DNA from: Alloprevotella sp. Lung230
GTDB lineage: Bacteria > Bacteroidota > Bacteroidia > Bacteroidales > Bacteroidaceae
Direction of reading: 5' to 3'
DNA: 64,000 nucleotides
Assembly (NCBI RefSeq): GCF_014385435.1
Contig: NZ_JACSUD010000004.1
Coordinates: forward strand, 103,291-167,290
The notes under the pieces are model-generated. The model saw only the letters and a list, made by a program, of their open reading frames with translations. It searched no databases and was not told the DNA's origin. Shown piece by piece: positions 49,291 to 58,250 of the stretch. Position 1 is the stretch's first letter. Each line of letters begins with the position of its first letter. Both the position numbers and the translations under genes were made by a program.

Positions 49291-50262
49291 TTACTCTGCT
49301 ACGCCTGCCGCCTGATCCCTCGTGCGATAATCCGGCTGGATATCCAAATAGTTTTTCAGTACCGCCCTGAATTTCTCTTCGGCGAGTTCTTCCTCTGCCA
49401 TGTGAATGTAGTACTTTTCATAGAGGTAGGAATAGCGCGTCTCTTCCGTCGGTTTCTCAAGGTCTACACAGATATAAACCTGCTCGTTGAAATCAAGCAC
49501 ATGAGAGTGCACAAACACCCACTTCGCCATTTTTTGAAACCGGCGTTCATATTTTTTGCGAAGTTCCGTCACATCGGTTTCCGGATTTATAAAAATCAAC
49601 TTAAATCCACCATAATGGGTCGAAAAGTTGATGCACGGTTGCCCCTTCATATAGTCCTCGGTCACTTGGACTTCCCAACTTTCCGGCAGTTCGTACGACT
49701 TGAAGTGCTGTGTCAGTGAGTCGATTTGAGGAAAGAGTTGCCTAATGACCTCCGGCTTATTTTCCTTTACAGCGATGCAGGACTGCTCCAAAACATCAAT
49801 CAAACTCCCTTTGCGCATCTCTTCTTTCCGCAAAGCATATTGTGCCCCATCTTGCAAATCGAAGAAAAAGCAGGTTTTCAAAAAACCTATTTTCTTACGC
49901 ACAAAATGACTCGAAGAGAGGACGGCAAAACGCAGCAAAGAAGAGATTTTCATTTGACACACGCTGTCGCTGTTCATCGTGTACTCTCCCGTTGCATCCT
50001 TGAACACAAGCGCGTGCTTTGGGCGCTCTAAGAGGCTTCCCTTGATGACTTGCAGAGCATACTTCTCCGGCTGTCCATCCACCACAATGTATTGTTGCGA
50101 GGCCAAAGGGTTGAACCACTTTGCAAGCTGCGAAGCGTAGAGTTCATAATCCATTTTGTCGCAGGGTGAAAGCCGGTTTTGCGCAGTCGCCATCACGATG
50201 GAGAGTAGGAACAAAAAGGACAACAACAGCCTCTGAACTATGGTTTTGCTACATTTTCTCAT
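49291..50262 (-). CDS. Uncharacterised exported protein
   Basis: 323 residues with signal peptide RLLLSFLFLLSIVMATAQ. The mature protein is mixed alpha/beta and charged, with no recognised domain; EETRYSYLYEKYYIHMAEEE near the C-terminus is a distinctive helix. Codon usage is ordinary but somewhat less GC-rich than core genes. The TATCTTTG (50350-50343, minus strand) upstream is a likely -7 element. Function unknown. Confidence 0.7.
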   Translation of the reverse strand: MRKCSKTIVQRLLLSFLFLLSIVMATAQNRLSPCDKMDYELYASQLAKWFNPLASQQYIVVDGQPEKYALQVIKGSLLERPKHALVFKDATGEYTMNSDSVCQMKISSLLRFAVLSSSHFVRKKIGFLKTCFFFDLQDGAQYALRKEEMRKGSLIDVLEQSCIAVKENKPEVIRQLFPQIDSLTQHFKSYELPESWEVQVTEDYMKGQPCINFSTHYGGFKLIFINPETDVTELRKKYERRFQKMAKWVFVHSHVLDFNEQVYICVDLEKPTEETRYSYLYEKYYIHMAEEELAEEKFRAVLKNYLDIQPDYRTRDQAAGVAE

Positions 50263-50587
50263 GGGATAAAAACTTGATTATTGAGGATATTCTTGACGGA
50301 GGAGAGCGAAAAAGTAGACCACTTCTCCTCGACAGAGGGAAGCAAAGATACAGAATTATTTTCTACCGATGAGCCTTCTCGGTTCGCTTTTTGAGGCAGG
50401 AGAAGAAAAAACCGAAGTCTTGGAAAAATGCTTACTATTTCCTTCTACTTGGGCAATGGAGTCTTTAATCATTATCGGCTCTAATTATATATAGACATCT
50501 CGACCTCTATTCTTACCACTCCCAGCCTACTTTAACACAAAATTAACATCTTGCCAAACCCTGCGATGATTCCTTGAGATGGCGGCT

Positions 50588-50730
50588 TCGCGCGCACACG
50601 TATTCCCCACTATAGGTGTGGTTTTTATCCTTCAAACCTTCACCGCTGCTTCTTTCTGTCTGTATATCAAAGCATTGTGTGTGAAGGATGTGAAGGAACA
50701 AACACGAATGTCGTGTAGTGTATGCGCGCG
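50588..50730 (+). repeat. Composite repeat element, copy 5 (short, no array)
   Basis: Left arm from GCGCGCACACGT (about 50590) through GGTTTTTATCCTTCAAACC to TTCACC (50644); right arm GTGTGAAGGATGTGAAGGAA (from about 50678) ending GTATGCGCGCG (50730). The two arms are inverted copies 30-35 bp apart. No central hairpin and no 21-bp array; the GCC of other copies is replaced by ATCC. It is followed immediately by copy 6. Confidence 0.7.
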
Positions 50731-50780
50731 ATGATGCACGCGCGAGGGTGGTAGACAAAAATGGGGAATTGTGCAACGTA

Positions 50781-50885
50781 CCTCAGAGGTAGAAAAAACT
50801 ACCTCTGAGGTAATTTGATTTAGCTCTGAGGTAGTTCGATTTACTTCTGAGAGAGTTTAATCTGGTTCTGAGAGAGTAGTCTCTC
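50781..50885. repeat. 21-bp palindromic tandem array, type A (5 units)
   Basis: Units 50781-50801, 50802-50822, 50823-50843, 50844-50864 and 50865-50885. The first two are near-perfect (CCTCAGAGGTAG/CTACCTCTGAGG) and the last two degenerate (CTTCTGAGAGAG, GTTCTGAGAGAG), so the array decays from left to right while keeping the 21-bp period. Confidence 0.85.
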
Positions 50886-51101
50886 CTCCCTCACGTATAC
50901 GCGCATCACTTACCTAAGTTTTTGTTTTTTTCGCCTTCACCATCATTCATAACGCGCAAGAAATGGACAACTTACGGGTGAAGGCAAACGACATCTGCCT
51001 TCACCTTCAGTATCCTGTTATTCAACAGATTAGATCGAGTGGTGAAGGCGTGAAGGATTTTTGCACGCTCTATTGTAGGGTATACGCGCACGCACGCGCG
51101 A
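50781..51101 (+). repeat. Composite repeat element, copy 6 (full length, diverged)
   Basis: Type A array (50781-50885), left arm (50893-50942; CACGTATACGCGCATCAC ... TTTTTTCGCCTTCACC), central hairpin GGTGAAGGCA/TGCCTTCACC (50976-51005), right arm (51040-51101; GGTGAAGGCGTGAAGGATTT ... GGGTATACGCGCACGCACGC). It lies immediately upstream of an exported-protein gene and immediately downstream of copy 5. Confidence 0.8.
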
Positions 51102-51211
51102 GTATTATTTTCAGAAAGCCACTGCGGTGTGAGGCGCTTTCGATTTATTTTCTTATCTTTGTCCAAGAAAAAATCTTTACCCTTGACCTTCTGTACAAAA
51201 ATTATTCTATG

Positions 51212-51613
51212 ATGAAGAAAATCCTGTTCTCCCTTCTCTTGAGTTTCATTGCCCTCAGTGCCGTCGCACAATCCCAGAAATTCTATTGCGAAATTCATGC
51301 CGTCGAGCAGAACGTGCCCACAGGTTTCGAATTCTTTTTCGACTTTGGCAGCAACAATGTCTATTCCCGTTGGGGAGGGCTGAGCGAGAAGCAGCAGCTC
51401 GTGGATGAGGATGGCAGATACATCAAATTTAAGAGTATGGTCGGAGCCGGCAACTACCTCGCAGAGCGAGGGTGGACGTTCCTCCAAGCCTACACGTCAG
51501 TCTATAAAGGGCTGAACCTCCTCCACTGGGTTTTCTGCAAAGAAGCCGAAACCCCGGAAGAAGCCTACCGAGGGCTCATAACGAAAGAGGAATATAAGAA
51601 CCGGACGAAATAA
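51212..51613 (+). CDS. Small uncharacterised exported protein
   Basis: 133 residues from the second of two adjacent ATGs (51209, 51212): MKKILFSLLLSFIALSAVAQ is a standard signal peptide with AQ cleavage. The mature part has strand-rich motifs (KFYCEIHAVEQ, GFEFFFDFGSNNVYSRWGG) and ends with a charged helix. No domain recognised. A -7 element TATCTTTG (51154-51161) precedes it. It begins 110 bp after repeat copy 6. The longer upstream frame runs through the repeat and is not real. Confidence 0.7.
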   Translation: MKKILFSLLLSFIALSAVAQSQKFYCEIHAVEQNVPTGFEFFFDFGSNNVYSRWGGLSEKQQLVDEDGRYIKFKSMVGAGNYLAERGWTFLQAYTSVYKGLNLLHWVFCKEAETPEEAYRGLITKEEYKNRTK

Positions 51614-51728
51614 CGCACATCCGTACTACCAACTATCGTAGAAGAGTTGAATCAGCTGAATTTATTATCTAACGAGGAAATACTTTTGTTATTTTCGCAA
51701 ATTCTTCATAACCAGAATAAAAACTACA

Positions 51729-54602
51729 GTGAAAGTGAAAGCTACCACACGCGATAAGGTATCCCTTGTTTTTATTGTGCTATTTTTTGTTTCTCTCGGA
51801 GTCTCAGCACAAGAGCATTATTTTTATGGTGGCGTCTTTGATGCAGCAACGAGAATTATTGTGGATAGTGTTAAGGTGACCTTGTTCTCGGAGAATGGAG
51901 TCGCCCAAGACTCTATGGTGACGGATAAGAACGTCAAAGTGGGCTACGATAATGCAACATGGTACTTCTGGTGTGGTAAGCATGTACCGAAAGGGAAGTT
52001 GCTATTCTCTGCGGTTGGGTATGAGGAGCGTGAGATAGAGTTGCCTGCGATTAGTTTTAAGTCAAGAGAAACTATGCGCCAAATGCCCAACGTCTATTTG
52101 CGAAGAAAACCGAAAGAGAAAGTGTTGGGAGAGGCGGTAATACAGGCTACAAAAATCAAGTTTTATCATAAAGGCGACACGCTTGTGTTTAATGCCGATG
52201 CCTTTGAGGTAGGCGAAGGGTCGATGCTCGATGCACTTATTCGGCAGCTGCCCGGGGTAGAGTTGAAAAAGGGCGGAGAAATCTTTGTCAATGGCAGGCG
52301 CGTGGAGGATCTACTGCTGAACGGACAGAAATTCTTTGGAGAGGACCGCAGCCTAATATTGGACAATTTGCCGGCATACACGGTGAAGCGCGTGCAGGTC
52401 TTGGAAAAAAGTACAGAACTGAGCCGTCGTATGGGCAAGGAAGCCGAGAAAAAAATCTTTACGATGGACGTTCGGCTGAAGAAAGCGTATAGTGTCGGTT
52501 GGCTGGGGCATCTTCTAGGAGGAGTCGGCACGCATAATCGCAAAGTGGGGCAACTCTTTGCGATACGCTTCACGCCTCATTCGCGACTCTCGGTGTATGG
52601 CAATGCGAACAATATCAGCGACGAACACAAGCCTGGGGAAAACGAGGACTGGACGCCAAACGACCTTTCTGACTACCAAGTGACTACTAAGAAAGGTGGA
52701 TTTGATTACCTTTTCACCCATCCCGAAGAGCGCTACAAGGTCTATGGAAACACGCAGGTACTCTCGCAAAAGAGTTTTGCGGAACAACAAGAGACGGGCA
52801 TTTCCTTTGTGGCAGACGGCAGTCTGTGGAAGTACAAAACCTTGGAGGACCACCAACGTGACTTTGGCGTAACCACACAGAACACTTGGGAATTTCATCC
52901 TTGGAAACACACGTGGACATGGCTGAGCCTCAATGCATCGTATCAGGACATGAAGAAGCAGGGCGCGAACTTGCAAGGGCTTTTTTCGCAATCTCCCTTT
53001 ACGCAGTTGGGCCTCACGGACAGTCTTCGTGTGCTGTCGCCACATGCCACCTGGGGACAATCGCTTTTGCACCGACTCACGTCGGAGTATTTGAATAAGC
53101 GTAAGGCGTTTGTGGGGAATGCTTCCTTCAGTCTGCAACGGAGAGTGTGGGGCAATGACATGATTTTGGCGAATAGTTCGATATCGTATTCGCAAGAAAG
53201 GAGCAAGGATTTTCTGAATCGTTTGGTCGTCTATCCCCATTCACAGACGGTGGCTAGCAATTTTGACCGACTTTTCAGTAAAATGGATCCCTCCTCGAGT
53301 CTTTCGGCAGAGGGCAGTGCGACCTATATGGCGTGGATGAACGCTACCTTGCTTTTTACCGCAGATTATAGTCTCCGATATAGTAGGACACGTCAGGATT
53401 TCCGACATTATTTGCTGGGCAGAGTGGCTGGCTGGGGCGAAAACGCTCGCCGTGAGATTGGGACTTTGCCCTCCGAGGTAGAGTATTTGAAGCATATTGA
53501 CCGACAGAATTCTTTTGAACTGTGTTCGCACGCTGTGTGGCACAATTTGGCGTTGAATTTGAAGTACGAGACCTCCCTATGGTATGTGTTGCTGAAATTC
53601 CCCTTCACGCGCGAGCATATTGATTTTAAATACGCGCGAGGAGGATTCGATGGAAGGATTCGGAAGAACTATCTTTTCTTTGTCCCAGAAATTGACCTCC
53701 GCCGCCGCTGGGATGAAGGAAATAGTTATGTAAATTTCAAGTATAGCCACAGCGCCCAACAGCCCACGACCACCGACTTGGTCGAGGAGGACAATACGCT
53801 CGACCCGTTGAACATCATGAAGGGAAACAGTGCCTTGAAGCCGGAGCATACACACAACTTGGAGGCGGAATTGCAATGGAAGCCTAGGGAAGATAATACG
53901 ACCTATAGCCTTAACTCCTCTTTGAGTTGGGAGCGCAATAGCATTGGCTACGCGTCGGTCTACGATCGGCACACGGGCGTCACGGTCTATACGCCTCGTA
54001 ATGTGGATGGCAATTGCAACTGGGACATCAAACTGACGCACTCGCGCTTCTTAGACAAGAAGCAGCAGCTGAGTTTGGAAATCACGTCCTATCTTATGCT
54101 GAATCGAGGAGTAGATTTTCTTGGAGCATCGAACACAGTCCCCTTACGAAGCGTTGTGCATACGCTTTGGACGACCTCCGATATCGAATTAGGCTACAAC
54201 CATAAGAATTTTTCTTTAACGCTTCTCGGTGGTGGTGGCTTTAACCAAGCAACAAGTAAGCGTGCAGATTTTACAGCCGTTCGCGTTGGAGAGTTCCACT
54301 ATGGTTTCACACTGAAATCTCCTCGCCTATGGAATTTTCAGCTTTCTACGGATTTGAAAATGTATAGTCGGCGTGGGTATGAAAATCCTGCGGCGAATAC
54401 CAATGAACTCATCTGGAATGCGCGTTTACACCATGAGTTGAGTAAGCGGTGGAGCGTAGAATTGGAAGGTTTTGATATCTTGCGCCGTTTAAGTAATACG
54501 ACACAGACCATCAATAGTCAGGGACACGTTGAAACCTTCAAGAATGTGATTCCCGCTTACTTTATGCTGAAATGTCGCTTACAACTAACTAAAAGGGGGT
54601 AG
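51729..54602 (+). CDS. Outer-membrane beta-barrel protein of TonB-receptor type
   Basis: 957 residues beginning at GTG 51729 (a second GTG follows at 51735); signal VSLVFIVLFFVSLGVSAQ. An N-terminal carboxypeptidase-regulatory-like domain (about 28-125: VTLFSENG, VGYEEREIELPAISF) is followed by a plug-like region (LGEAVIQATKIKFYHKGDTLV; MLDALIRQLPGVELKKGGEI) and a long series of amphipathic strands to the C-terminus (MLKCRLQLTKRG). This fits the outer membrane beta-barrel family protein class related to SusC/TonB receptors but without a SusD partner. Ligand unknown. Less GC-rich than core genes. Confidence 0.8.
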   Translation: MKVKATTRDKVSLVFIVLFFVSLGVSAQEHYFYGGVFDAATRIIVDSVKVTLFSENGVAQDSMVTDKNVKVGYDNATWYFWCGKHVPKGKLLFSAVGYEEREIELPAISFKSRETMRQMPNVYLRRKPKEKVLGEAVIQATKIKFYHKGDTLVFNADAFEVGEGSMLDALIRQLPGVELKKGGEIFVNGRRVEDLLLNGQKFFGEDRSLILDNLPAYTVKRVQVLEKSTELSRRMGKEAEKKIFTMDVRLKKAYSVGWLGHLLGGVGTHNRKVGQLFAIRFTPHSRLSVYGNANNISDEHKPGENEDWTPNDLSDYQVTTKKGGFDYLFTHPEERYKVYGNTQVLSQKSFAEQQETGISFVADGSLWKYKTLEDHQRDFGVTTQNTWEFHPWKHTWTWLSLNASYQDMKKQGANLQGLFSQSPFTQLGLTDSLRVLSPHATWGQSLLHRLTSEYLNKRKAFVGNASFSLQRRVWGNDMILANSSISYSQERSKDFLNRLVVYPHSQTVASNFDRLFSKMDPSSSLSAEGSATYMAWMNATLLFTADYSLRYSRTRQDFRHYLLGRVAGWGENARREIGTLPSEVEYLKHIDRQNSFELCSHAVWHNLALNLKYETSLWYVLLKFPFTREHIDFKYARGGFDGRIRKNYLFFVPEIDLRRRWDEGNSYVNFKYSHSAQQPTTTDLVEEDNTLDPLNIMKGNSALKPEHTHNLEAELQWKPREDNTTYSLNSSLSWERNSIGYASVYDRHTGVTVYTPRNVDGNCNWDIKLTHSRFLDKKQQLSLEITSYLMLNRGVDFLGASNTVPLRSVVHTLWTTSDIELGYNHKNFSLTLLGGGGFNQATSKRADFTAVRVGEFHYGFTLKSPRLWNFQLSTDLKMYSRRGYENPAANTNELIWNARLHHELSKRWSVELEGFDILRRLSNTTQTINSQGHVETFKNVIPAYFMLKCRLQLTKRG

Positions 54603-54605
54603 TAT

Positions 54606-54627
54606 TAAGTAGATGTTGAGAATTAGT
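54606..54627 (+). repeat. Short dispersed repeat (AAGTAGG box), copy 4
   Basis: TAAGTAGATGTTGAGAATTA followed by GT, diverged from the other copies, immediately after the barrel gene and before the IS fragment. Confidence 0.35.
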
Positions 54628-54660
54628 TTATATCAGATATTTTGCGTACTTTTGTAGCAA

Positions 54661-54948
54661 CACATCAAGACCATTACCACTGACAATGGTCTTGAATTTG
54701 CAGCACACAAGCTGATTACTAAATATTTGGGAGCGGTCGTCTATTTCGCCGATCCTTATGCTTCATGGCAAAAGGGGGCTATAGAAAATACAAACAAACT
54801 CATCAGACAATATATCCCAAAGCACACCAACTTCGACGAAGTTACAGATAAAAAGATTGCGCGTATACAAAAGAAAATCAACAGCAGACCTAGGAAAAAA
54901 TTAAAGTTTGAGACACCAAAAGCTGAGTTCTTCAAAAGAATAGCTTAA
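54661..54948 (+). pseudogene. IS30-family transposase, C-terminal fragment
   Basis: The frame from 54664 reads IKTITTDNGLEFAAHKLITK, then YFADPYASWQKGAIENTNKL and ends FFKRIA with TAA at 54946. The TTDNG and GAIENTN motifs hold the second Asp and the Glu of the DDE catalytic triad of IS30 transposases. Only the last ~95 residues remain; a stop (54655) lies just upstream and the first two thirds are gone. Followed by the IS right-end sequence TTTTGCACTTGCTGGTTGAC. Confidence 0.85.
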
Positions 54949-54978
54949 TTTTGCACTTGCTGGTTGACTCTACGCATC
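54936..54978 (+). repeat. IS30-like right-end sequence, copy 1
   Basis: AAAAGAATAGCTTAATTTTG then CACTTGCTGGTTGACTCTAC. An inverted copy with a few differences lies at 55649-55687, on the other side of rplS. Confidence 0.75.
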
Positions 54979-55006
54979 TCTCTTTGGAGAGAGCTTGTAA
55001 ACAAGA

Positions 55007-55044
55007 ATAAAGGCAAATCCCTCTTTCGAGCGATTTGCCTTTAT
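55007..55044. terminator. Terminator of rplS
   Basis: AATAAAGGCAAATC (about 55006-55019) pairs with GATTTGCCTTTAT (55032-55044). On the minus strand the stem precedes a T-rich stretch (TTATTCTTGTTTA). Confidence 0.75.
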
Positions 55045-55075
55045 GGTGTGGAGTTGTGCGGTTCGCAGCTTGTGA

Positions 55076-55444
55076 TTAAGCCTGAGCCTTGGCAACGGTA
55101 CGCTTTTCTTTGATGCGTGCCTTCTTGCCGGTGAGACCACGGAGGTAGTAGAGCTTGGCGCGGCGCACCTTACCTACCTTGTTGACTTCGATGCTTTCGA
55201 TGGCGGGAGATTCGAGGGGGAAGATACGTTCCACACCGATGGTTCCGGACATCTTGCGCACGGTGAAGCGCTTCTTTTCACCATGACCTACGATTTTGAT
55301 AACAACGCCGCGGTACAGCTGTACGCGCTCTTTGTTACCTTCGACGATTTTGTAAGCTACCGTGATGGTGTCACCAGCCTTGAAAGCGGGGTGTTGCTTG
55401 CCGGTAGCAAATGCTTCTTCAGCAATTTTCAGGAGATCTGCCAT
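55076..55444 (-). CDS. rplS: 50S ribosomal protein L19
   Basis: 122-residue ribosomal protein at the 30S/50S interface. [20 protein letters not shown], then [20 protein letters not shown] and [19 protein letters not shown], and a basic end ([18 protein letters not shown]) are canonical. Complete. Monocistronic here, with a consensus promoter; the usual partners rpsP, rimM and trmD are absent. IS30 end sequences lie in inverted orientation on both sides. Confidence 0.97.
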   Translation of the reverse strand: MADLLKIAEEAFATGKQHPAFKAGDTITVAYKIVEGNKERVQLYRGVVIKIVGHGEKKRFTVRKMSGTIGVERIFPLESPAIESIEVNKVGKVRRAKLYYLRGLTGKKARIKEKRTVAKAQA

Positions 55445-55569
55445 TGTTTTGGATCTGTTTTAATTGTTCATCGCCCCAGCCCAACATTCTCCGGATTCTA
55501 CTGCACTCGGTGGCGAGAGTCGCCTACGTGGATGAGTGCGCCGGACAGCGGTTGAGCGGAAAAGCGGTG

Positions 55570-55600
55570 CAAAGGTACTATCTTTTCGTGAAACCACAAA
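55570..55600 (-). promoter_or_regulatory. Promoter of rplS
   Basis: Minus-strand TTTG (55600-55597), 19 bp, TACCTTTG (55577-55570); exact consensus. Leader about 120 nt. Confidence 0.8.
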
Positions 55601-55648
55601 GAGATGTCACTGAAAACTAAGCACAAAGGCTTGCGTAGAGTCAACGCA

Positions 55649-55687
55649 TAGAGTCAACCGGCAAGTGCAAAATTAAGCCAATTCTTT
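55649..55687 (-). repeat. IS30-like right-end sequence, inverted copy 2
   Basis: On the minus strand AAAAGAATTGGCTTAATTTT then GCACTTGCCGGTTGACTCTA, matching 54936-54978 with a 1-base insertion and a T-to-C change. A further partial repeat TAGAGTCAAC lies at 55636-55645. Confidence 0.75.
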
Positions 55688-55758
55688 TCTCAGTTCACCT
55701 ATTGCACACTTCATTTTATCCTGTTGACGAAACGGCAATGGGAAATCGCATCGTGGAA

Positions 55759-58155
55759 TTACTTTCCTTCGAAGGCCAACTTGATTTGCTGACGCAGGTC
55801 GTCGTAGTGGGCTTGGGTGGCAGCATCGGCCGAGCGAACGGTGGAGAGGCGACTTTGGATTTTGCGAAGGAGGGCAGCGGTGTAGGGGCGACCATCGCTG
55901 TCGGGCACCATACGCCAAGCCTTGAGGAGGCGCAGGACGGCTTGCTGCTGGATGAAGCGGCGCCAAGTGCCGACGCGCGCCCCAGTGGTCGTTTCGCGGA
56001 AGAAGATGTGGAAAAGGTCGTCGACGTACTCCGTGGGCGTGTAGGGCTGCGGGCCGTAGGCATAGCGTGCCAGGCGGTCGAAAGTGGTGGCCGACACCAG
56101 CGGAGCAACGGCCATTTCGGCCAAGGGGCGGATGAGGGCTTCGGGCGAAGTGCCCAGGCGAGAAACGTAGTCTTCGGAAATCATCCATCGGGGTTGGGTG
56201 AAGACATTGGCATCAATCCAAGCGAGGGCACGCTTCTGGCGTTCGCGCGTCATGGGGGTGTAGACAGCGCCGGTTTGCTCTACGCTCTTATACTCGTGGT
56301 GAATGCCACCGATGTTGCGAGTGACGTGTCCGATGTAGCGGCGGAACTGTCCGAGCACACTGCCATACATCTGTTCAAGATTGGTGCCGAGATCGCCTTC
56401 TTCATAGGTCCACTGCGGGAGATGCTTGACGATGTAGCGGAGATTTTTCAACCCGTAAGTGCTCGCTTTCATGGCGTCGTCGCCGAGGTCTTCGGTTTGC
56501 GCGCAAGGGTCGTTGTCGGAGCCTTCACCGCCAAACCAAAGTCGGCGATTGCCGGTGATGCGGTTGTTGGTGATGCGATTGAGGGCGAGGCGCTCTTCTT
56601 TCTCGCTTTGGGCATCGGGGAAATACTTGTAGCCCCACTCGATGGCCCACATGTCGTAGTCGTTGATGCGGGGGAACATTCCGGCATCGCCGATGTTATC
56701 TTCCGGCTGGGCAACGTAATTGAAGCGCGCATAATCCATGATGGAGGAAGTATGGCCGTGCTCTTCGACCCAAGCCTTGTTGCGAAGGTTTTCCACGGGA
56801 GTGGCACTGCTGGCCCCCATGTTGTGACGCAAACCGAGGGTGTGCCCCACCTCGTGAGAGGAAACAAAGCGAATGAGCTGCCCCATGAGTTCGTCGTCAA
56901 ACAGCATCTTGCGAGCACGCTTGTCGACGGCACCGGCTTGCACCAAATACCAATCGTGCACCAACTTCATCACGTTGTGGTACCAACCGATGTGGCTTTC
57001 GAGGATTTCTCCGCTGCGAGGGTCGTGGATTTGCGGCCCATAGGCGTTGGAAACGGGCGAGGCGAGGTAGCGAATGACCGAGAAACGAGCATCTTCCATA
57101 CTCATCGTCGAATCGTTCGGCCATTCGTAGGCACGGATGGCATTTTTGAAACCGGCTTTTTCAAAAGCCTTTTGCCAGTCTTCAACCCCCATGATGAGGT
57201 ATTTACGCCACTGCTTGGGGGTGGCAGGGTCTACGTAAAAGACAATGGGTTTCTTGGGTTCGACGAGTTCGCCACGGCGATATTTTTCCATATCCTCAGC
57301 ACGCGGTTCGAGACGCCATCGGGTGGCAATCATCTTGCGGCGTACCGACTGCTGAGCATCGGTGTACTCCACGAAAGAGTCGGTGAAATAGCCCACACGC
57401 GGATCGAAGGTACGAGCGCGCATCGGTTCTTTGGGGAGCAACACAAAGGAAGTGTTCAGGCGGAAGGTCATCTGCCCCGTCAAGTAGGCCGAGGGATTGC
57501 TGCCACCAGGCTTTGCGCCGTAGGTCTTGACAGAAATGATTTCGGTGTTGATGGGAAAAGTCTTGATCGTATCGACATAGGAAAGTTCTCCTTTGAGAGC
57601 GGTGACGTTGAAGCGCGTTTTGCTCATCTGGTTCATTCCGATGACGGCATTGTCGCCTTTCAGCAAGTCGGTCACCTTGACACGATAGCCACGGCCACCG
57701 GCAGCGAGAGCAGTGCGGTTGGCACTATCCTTAGGGGTAGCTTCGATTTTGAGGGAAGCGATGATGGGGTTTTCGGCACTGTTGCGCACAGCGGCGGCAA
57801 TAGCTGCGGTGCTGTCGGCGGTGGAGTCGAACATCAGGGCGCGGAGCAGCAGTTGGTCGCCGCGTTTCTCCCAGTAGAGCACCTGATTGTTGGCCAACTC
57901 TCCACCGTGCACTTCGATGCCCACGGGTGTGGTGACAAAGCGCGTGACGGTCAGGATGGGGCGAGCGAGCAGACTGTCGGGGATGACAAAATACCAATCG
58001 TCCTTCTGATGCTGCACGCCGAACAGTCCCGGACGGACGGGGGCGAGCGCTTCTTCCTTTTTGGGCGGTTGGGGCGTTTCTTTTTTCTTCTTGGCTTCCA
58101 TCGGCAGACCTGTGAGGAGGAAAAGGCCGAGCAGCAAGACATACAATTTGTTCAT
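55759..58155 (-). CDS. Zinc-dependent metalloprotease (DUF5117/metzincin type)
   Basis: 798 residues from ATG 58155 (MNKLYVLLLGLFLLTGLPME, signal peptide). After a basic spacer (AKKKKETPQPPKK) comes a beta-rich prodomain, then a metalloprotease domain with the full metzincin motif HEVGHTLGLRH and a following SSATP region. This matches the Bacteroidota zinc-dependent metalloprotease group with DUF5117/DUF5118 domains. Probably periplasmic or surface-exposed; may degrade host or bacterial proteins, but the substrate is unknown. -7 element TAACTTTG (58207-58200, minus strand). Confidence 0.88.
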   Translation of the reverse strand: MNKLYVLLLGLFLLTGLPMEAKKKKETPQPPKKEEALAPVRPGLFGVQHQKDDWYFVIPDSLLARPILTVTRFVTTPVGIEVHGGELANNQVLYWEKRGDQLLLRALMFDSTADSTAAIAAAVRNSAENPIIASLKIEATPKDSANRTALAAGGRGYRVKVTDLLKGDNAVIGMNQMSKTRFNVTALKGELSYVDTIKTFPINTEIISVKTYGAKPGGSNPSAYLTGQMTFRLNTSFVLLPKEPMRARTFDPRVGYFTDSFVEYTDAQQSVRRKMIATRWRLEPRAEDMEKYRRGELVEPKKPIVFYVDPATPKQWRKYLIMGVEDWQKAFEKAGFKNAIRAYEWPNDSTMSMEDARFSVIRYLASPVSNAYGPQIHDPRSGEILESHIGWYHNVMKLVHDWYLVQAGAVDKRARKMLFDDELMGQLIRFVSSHEVGHTLGLRHNMGASSATPVENLRNKAWVEEHGHTSSIMDYARFNYVAQPEDNIGDAGMFPRINDYDMWAIEWGYKYFPDAQSEKEERLALNRITNNRITGNRRLWFGGEGSDNDPCAQTEDLGDDAMKASTYGLKNLRYIVKHLPQWTYEEGDLGTNLEQMYGSVLGQFRRYIGHVTRNIGGIHHEYKSVEQTGAVYTPMTRERQKRALAWIDANVFTQPRWMISEDYVSRLGTSPEALIRPLAEMAVAPLVSATTFDRLARYAYGPQPYTPTEYVDDLFHIFFRETTTGARVGTWRRFIQQQAVLRLLKAWRMVPDSDGRPYTAALLRKIQSRLSTVRSADAATQAHYDDLRQQIKLAFEGK

Positions 58156-58250
58156 AAAAAGTGGGATATTGAAATAGAGTGGATAAGCGAGCAATGGTGC
58201 AAAGTTACGCATTTTGCCGCTTATCCACTCTAAAAGGATGCAGAAGTTGC

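Noticed and set aside
50963..51208. N-terminal extension of the exported protein at 51212
   Set aside because: The extension is translated repeat element; the signal peptide starts at 51209/51212.
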